From NCBI GenBank assembly GCA_024256265.1, contig JACGUK010000050.1:1-7887 (forward strand): a stretch of 7,887 bases of DNA, in the 5' to 3' direction. Origin of the DNA: an archaeon. Lineage in GTDB: Archaea; Thermoproteota; Nitrososphaeria; Nitrososphaerales; JACAEJ01. Each line of letters begins with the position of its first letter. Position 1 is the first letter of the stretch. The position numbers and the translations under genes were made by a program. The notes below the pieces were generated by a model. It had not been told where the DNA came from and ran no database searches. It saw only the letters and a list, made by a program, of their open reading frames with translations. This document shows, in pieces, positions 5,786 through 7,887 of the stretch.

Positions 5786-6949
5786 ATGAACTACAAACCA
5801 ACTGTTCCTATAGATAAACTACCTTCACATTTCATATCACATGACGTTGAGTCTCATAAGAAATGGCACACAAGCTCTGTAACACGCTTTGCCTCTCCCT
5901 TCGTCGATGTATTCAAGGATAGGATAGACTTTGACCCAATAGTCATGGCACATGCAACCACCTTGCTAGGCTTCACTAACAGAGACTTTTACGAATCCCC
6001 TGAGATGGCTGTCCAGTGTGTAGCATACTTCAATGAATTGTTTGACCTCCTCCCAGTAGCCCACTTCTTCTACTCAAACGTGTTCTTGGAGAAGTATGGA
6101 GTTAAGTTGCAAACAACTCCTACACTTCCATGGATAGTGGTAGGAGAAAGGCCCATAAAGACCCCTGAAGATGCCGACAAGATACAGAAGTTTGAGAAGG
6201 AGGATCTAACGCCAGACAAATGCAAGACTGTTGAGTTGCATTGGAGAGCTTTTGATTACGAAAAGGCGAACATACCTGATATGATGCTACCTATGCACAA
6301 TACCTTCTGTCTATTTTCGATGTCAGCTGAGTTAGTAGGTCCTGAGAAGTTCATTACATGGACTATGAGGCAGCCAAAGGCTTGCCATAAGGTTCTTGAT
6401 GCCCTTGCCTACACTAGTTCAAGTGGTGCAGGACTTACAGCCGATAGGTATGGATTCGACATGATGGTTATAGGTAGTGTATTGGCCAACAGCACAGTCC
6501 TGCCACCAAAGTATGTAAAGGAGTTCTCCTTCAATCATCAAAGGGACTTCGTAAGAAGAGCACTTGCACTAGGTGGTGGTCCACAGCTATGGTACCACCT
6601 ATGTGGTGATCACTCAAAGGACTACTCGATGTGGAGAGAAGTACTGACTACGCCCTTCACAGTCATGCACATAGGATATTATGGCGACGATGTCTTCCCA
6701 GCAGACTTAAAGATGAAAGAATTTGGCAGCAGGATGACCATTCTTGGTACTATAGATGGGAAGAAGATGATAGAACCAAACTTCAATGCAATTTATCAGC
6801 AAAGCAAGGATCAACTCGTTAAAGGAAGAGCCTCTCCGAGGGGGTTCATACTTGGAACCACTTGTGAGACGCCATTGATTACCAACCCAGGTTGCACCTT
6901 GGCAGCGGTAAAGGCATGTAAGGATTACGGAACATATGGGACATGGTGA
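5786..6949 (+). CDS. URO-D/MtaA-type zinc-dependent methyltransferase
   Basis: The 387-residue protein has the uroporphyrinogen decarboxylase fold family signature but lacks the HemE N-terminal RQAGR active-site motif. It carries the zinc ligands of corrinoid-dependent methyltransferases such as MtaA, MtbA and MtsA: H271-L-C273-G in YHLCGDH, and C360 in LGTTCETP, just before the TNPGC turn (C370). In characterised relatives, these residues bind zinc, which activates a thiol (coenzyme M or another) to accept a methyl group from a methyl-corrinoid protein. It is cytoplasmic and likely works in methylated-compound or one-carbon metabolism. The length is somewhat above that of MtaA/MtbA, with an extended N-terminus. 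The gene begins 54 bases after the previous one with its own TATA box and is followed 6 bases later by a six-Cys protein. No corrinoid protein is encoded here, so the methyl donor and thiol acceptor are unknown. Confidence 0.85.
   Translation: MNYKPTVPIDKLPSHFISHDVESHKKWHTSSVTRFASPFVDVFKDRIDFDPIVMAHATTLLGFTNRDFYESPEMAVQCVAYFNELFDLLPVAHFFYSNVFLEKYGVKLQTTPTLPWIVVGERPIKTPEDADKIQKFEKEDLTPDKCKTVELHWRAFDYEKANIPDMMLPMHNTFCLFSMSAELVGPEKFITWTMRQPKACHKVLDALAYTSSSGAGLTADRYGFDMMVIGSVLANSTVLPPKYVKEFSFNHQRDFVRRALALGGGPQLWYHLCGDHSKDYSMWREVLTTPFTVMHIGYYGDDVFPADLKMKEFGSRMTILGTIDGKKMIEPNFNAIYQQSKDQLVKGRASPRGFILGTTCETPLITNPGCTLAAVKACKDYGTYGTW
6944..6949 (+). promoter_or_regulatory. Shine-Dalgarno of the six-Cys gene inside the methyltransferase stop
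   Basis: GGTGAG overlaps the last codons and TGA of the methyltransferase and lies six bases before the ATG at 6956. It sets that start over the ATG at 6962 and shows translation as the second gene of an operon. Confidence 0.7.
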
Positions 6950-6955
6950 GAAAAA

Positions 6956-7432
6956 ATGGTAATGATAGAAGTTATAGTTCCAAAAGAGATTGAGGGTGCC
7001 CTCGCCCAAAAGGGCATCTCCGCTGATATGTGCAAGAAGTGCGTCTTTGATGCTGAAGACAAGAAGATGAAGTTCTACAACAAAGCTACAGGCGATAACT
7101 TGGCGAAGAAGATCATGGATAATCTAACTGTGTACGTTATCTATGCTACTAAGCCCGCTGCAGCCACAACATACGTAATCAAGAAGGTCTACAGCCACAA
7201 GATGCGCATGAAGAACCTAGTCTATACAGTGCCAGAGGAAGTGAAGGACTGGTGGTGCGCCAAAGACAACTGCCAGACTGTTCGTGGACAGTTCGATTTG
7301 GAGTATATGGGCGTTGTTAGAATGGCCCCAACTCTTACGTGCCCTGTATGCCAAGACAGCTATGTGGAAGAGGACATAGCGGCAAAGCCAGTCGCCGTAG
7401 CTGAGATGCTCTTCGAGAAGAAGAGAGCATAA
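6956..7432 (+). CDS. Six-cysteine redox-like protein (DVU_1557/CLJU_RS11820-like)
   Basis: The 158-residue protein has three cysteine pairs: C26-x2-C29, C101-x4-C106 and C129-x2-C132. The first part (FDAEDKKMKFYNKATGDNLAKK... at 31-52, then YVIKKVYSHKMRM at 73-85) recalls the 'K-x-Y-x-x-x-T/S-G ... Y-S-H-x-M' proteins. The second part (W100-C ... MGVVRMAPTLTCPVC ... then a helix ending VAEMLFEKK) recalls small redox proteins named after DVU_1557 and CLJU_RS11820. I recall these names from family databases and could not check them. The four C-terminal cysteines could bind zinc or iron like a rubredoxin knuckle. The gene starts 6 bases after the methyltransferase with a Shine-Dalgarno overlapping its stop, so the two are co-translated. 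It probably supplies electrons to, or handles metal for, that enzyme. A T-run ends the operon. Confidence 0.65.
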   Translation: MVMIEVIVPKEIEGALAQKGISADMCKKCVFDAEDKKMKFYNKATGDNLAKKIMDNLTVYVIYATKPAAATTYVIKKVYSHKMRMKNLVYTVPEEVKDWWCAKDNCQTVRGQFDLEYMGVVRMAPTLTCPVCQDSYVEEDIAAKPVAVAEMLFEKKRA

Positions 7433-7444
7433 AAAGGCATCCCC

Positions 7445-7456
7445 TTTTATTTTTTT
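7445..7456 (+). terminator. T-rich terminator of the methyltransferase-redox operon
   Basis: TTTTATTTTTTT follows CCCC just after the stop codon at 7430-7432. Such poly-T runs are the main archaeal termination signal. The next gene has its own TATA box about ten bases further on. Confidence 0.65.
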
Positions 7457-7464
7457 AAGATAGC

Positions 7465-7473
7465 TTTATATAG
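7465..7473 (+). promoter_or_regulatory. TATA box of the nine-Cys gene
   Basis: TTTATATAG starts exactly 37 bases before the ATG at 7502, and the start sits in TTATCATG. Both features match the methyltransferase promoter at 5749, which suggests co-expression. No Shine-Dalgarno is seen. Confidence 0.7.
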
Positions 7474-7501
7474 AATTATTGACTATTGACAATGGTTTAT
7501 C

Positions 7502-7876
7502 ATGCCCTCTCAGCTAAGGAAGTATTATGAAGAAAAAAGGAGGGACTTCGATGTTCATAGATCTTTTTATGAGACTCCTACTTGCTTAAATCAGATCGAT
7601 CCCACTGGGATGGTATGGAAGACCGCCAAGCTTGTGAAATGTCCTGAATGTAATGCCGAGTTCAGCCTCTTATGGGCTAGAGCCATAAGTTGCACAGGTT
7701 GCCCAGACAGTGTTAGAGGATGTGAACTTGCCAGGTGCCCAAAATGTGATACAGAATGGGACTTAAGGACTTTACGTATCGTTTATTCGAAATCTGAAAA
7801 AAGGCGCGTAGCCAAGAGAGCCAATGCAGTACTACTAGAGTACTGTAGAGATCTGGGCGAGAATCCGTTCAGATAA
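7502..7876 (+). CDS. Nine-cysteine zinc-ribbon-like protein, family not recognised
   Basis: The 124-residue protein has a charged N-terminus (LRKYYEEKRRDF), a lone Cys28 and then a dense cysteine core. The core runs CPEC (47-50), FSLLWARAISCTGC (54-67), Cys74, and CPKC (79-82) followed by TEWDLRTLRI. The spacing is C-x2-C-x13-C-x2-C-x6-C-x4-C-x2-C, which could form two zinc or iron sites. The outer CPEC and CPKC pairs look like one ribbon wrapped around the inner CTGC/Cys74 group. A basic helix (SKSEKRRVAKRANAVLLEY, 96-114) and Cys115 close the chain. I do not recognise a named family. It is transcribed from its own strong TATA box, matched to that of the methyltransferase. A role in metal delivery, electron transfer or partner binding for the preceding module is inferred only. 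The gene is complete, ending at the TAA 7874-7876. Confidence 0.65.
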   Translation: MPSQLRKYYEEKRRDFDVHRSFYETPTCLNQIDPTGMVWKTAKLVKCPECNAEFSLLWARAISCTGCPDSVRGCELARCPKCDTEWDLRTLRIVYSKSEKRRVAKRANAVLLEYCRDLGENPFR

Positions 7877-7887
7877 GTATAGGAATA

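Noticed and set aside
5786..6949. Annotation as genuine uroporphyrinogen decarboxylase (HemE).
   Set aside because: The RQAGR substrate-binding motif is absent, while the HxC...C zinc ligands of methyltransferases are present.
6707..7009. A minus-strand 100-codon frame across the methyltransferase/six-Cys junction.
   Set aside because: It is antisense to conserved codons of both genes, including zinc ligand C360. Its composition is not protein-like.

Overview
The window looks like accessory chromosomal DNA from an uncultured anaerobic archaeon. Most genes lack a Shine-Dalgarno site and have a short AT-rich box (TTTATATA-like) about 28-40 bases before the start codon. This is typical of archaeal TATA/TFB promoters with leaderless or very short-leader mRNAs. 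The gene families (NosD-type surface protein, DUF169, URO-D-type methyltransferase, PK_C-like protein, ThiF-like tail) suit a Bathyarchaeia/Nitrososphaeria-like or methanogen-related lineage. The lineage is an inference and was not tested.

Left part (1-3070). The window opens with the 3' end of what looks like a ThiF/MoeB (E1-like) protein. Next comes a secreted, membrane-anchored parallel beta-helix protein of the NosD type, with three near-identical 22-23-residue repeats. Two minus-strand genes follow: a stand-alone pyruvate-kinase-C-terminal-like protein with its own TATA box and a structured leader, and a small three-helix membrane protein resembling FUN14. A 17-bp inverted repeat lies just upstream of the membrane protein gene.

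Middle part (3070-5731). A PaaK-like CoA ligase is transcribed leftward and a DUF169 protein rightward, from almost mirror-image TATA boxes. The ligase lacks the canonical TSGTTG-x-PK ATP loop and its C-terminal lid domain. The DNA just past its stop codon still reads like protein in shifted frames, so it may be a pseudoenzyme or a decaying gene. After DUF169 comes a small basic protein of unknown family, whose TTG start lies inside a perfect 18-bp palindrome.

Right part (5732-7887). This is the most coherent module. A zinc-dependent URO-D/MtaA-type methyltransferase (ligands H271, C273, C360) is followed 6 bases later by a six-cysteine redox-like protein. A T-rich terminator closes the pair. 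A nine-cysteine zinc-ribbon-like protein follows, whose promoter has the same TATA-to-ATG distance and the same TTATCATG start context as the methyltransferase. I infer a methyl-transfer and electron-transfer or metal-handling module. No corrinoid protein or corrinoid activase is visible here, so its partners must be elsewhere. I saw no rRNA, tRNA, CRISPR array, transposase or integrase.
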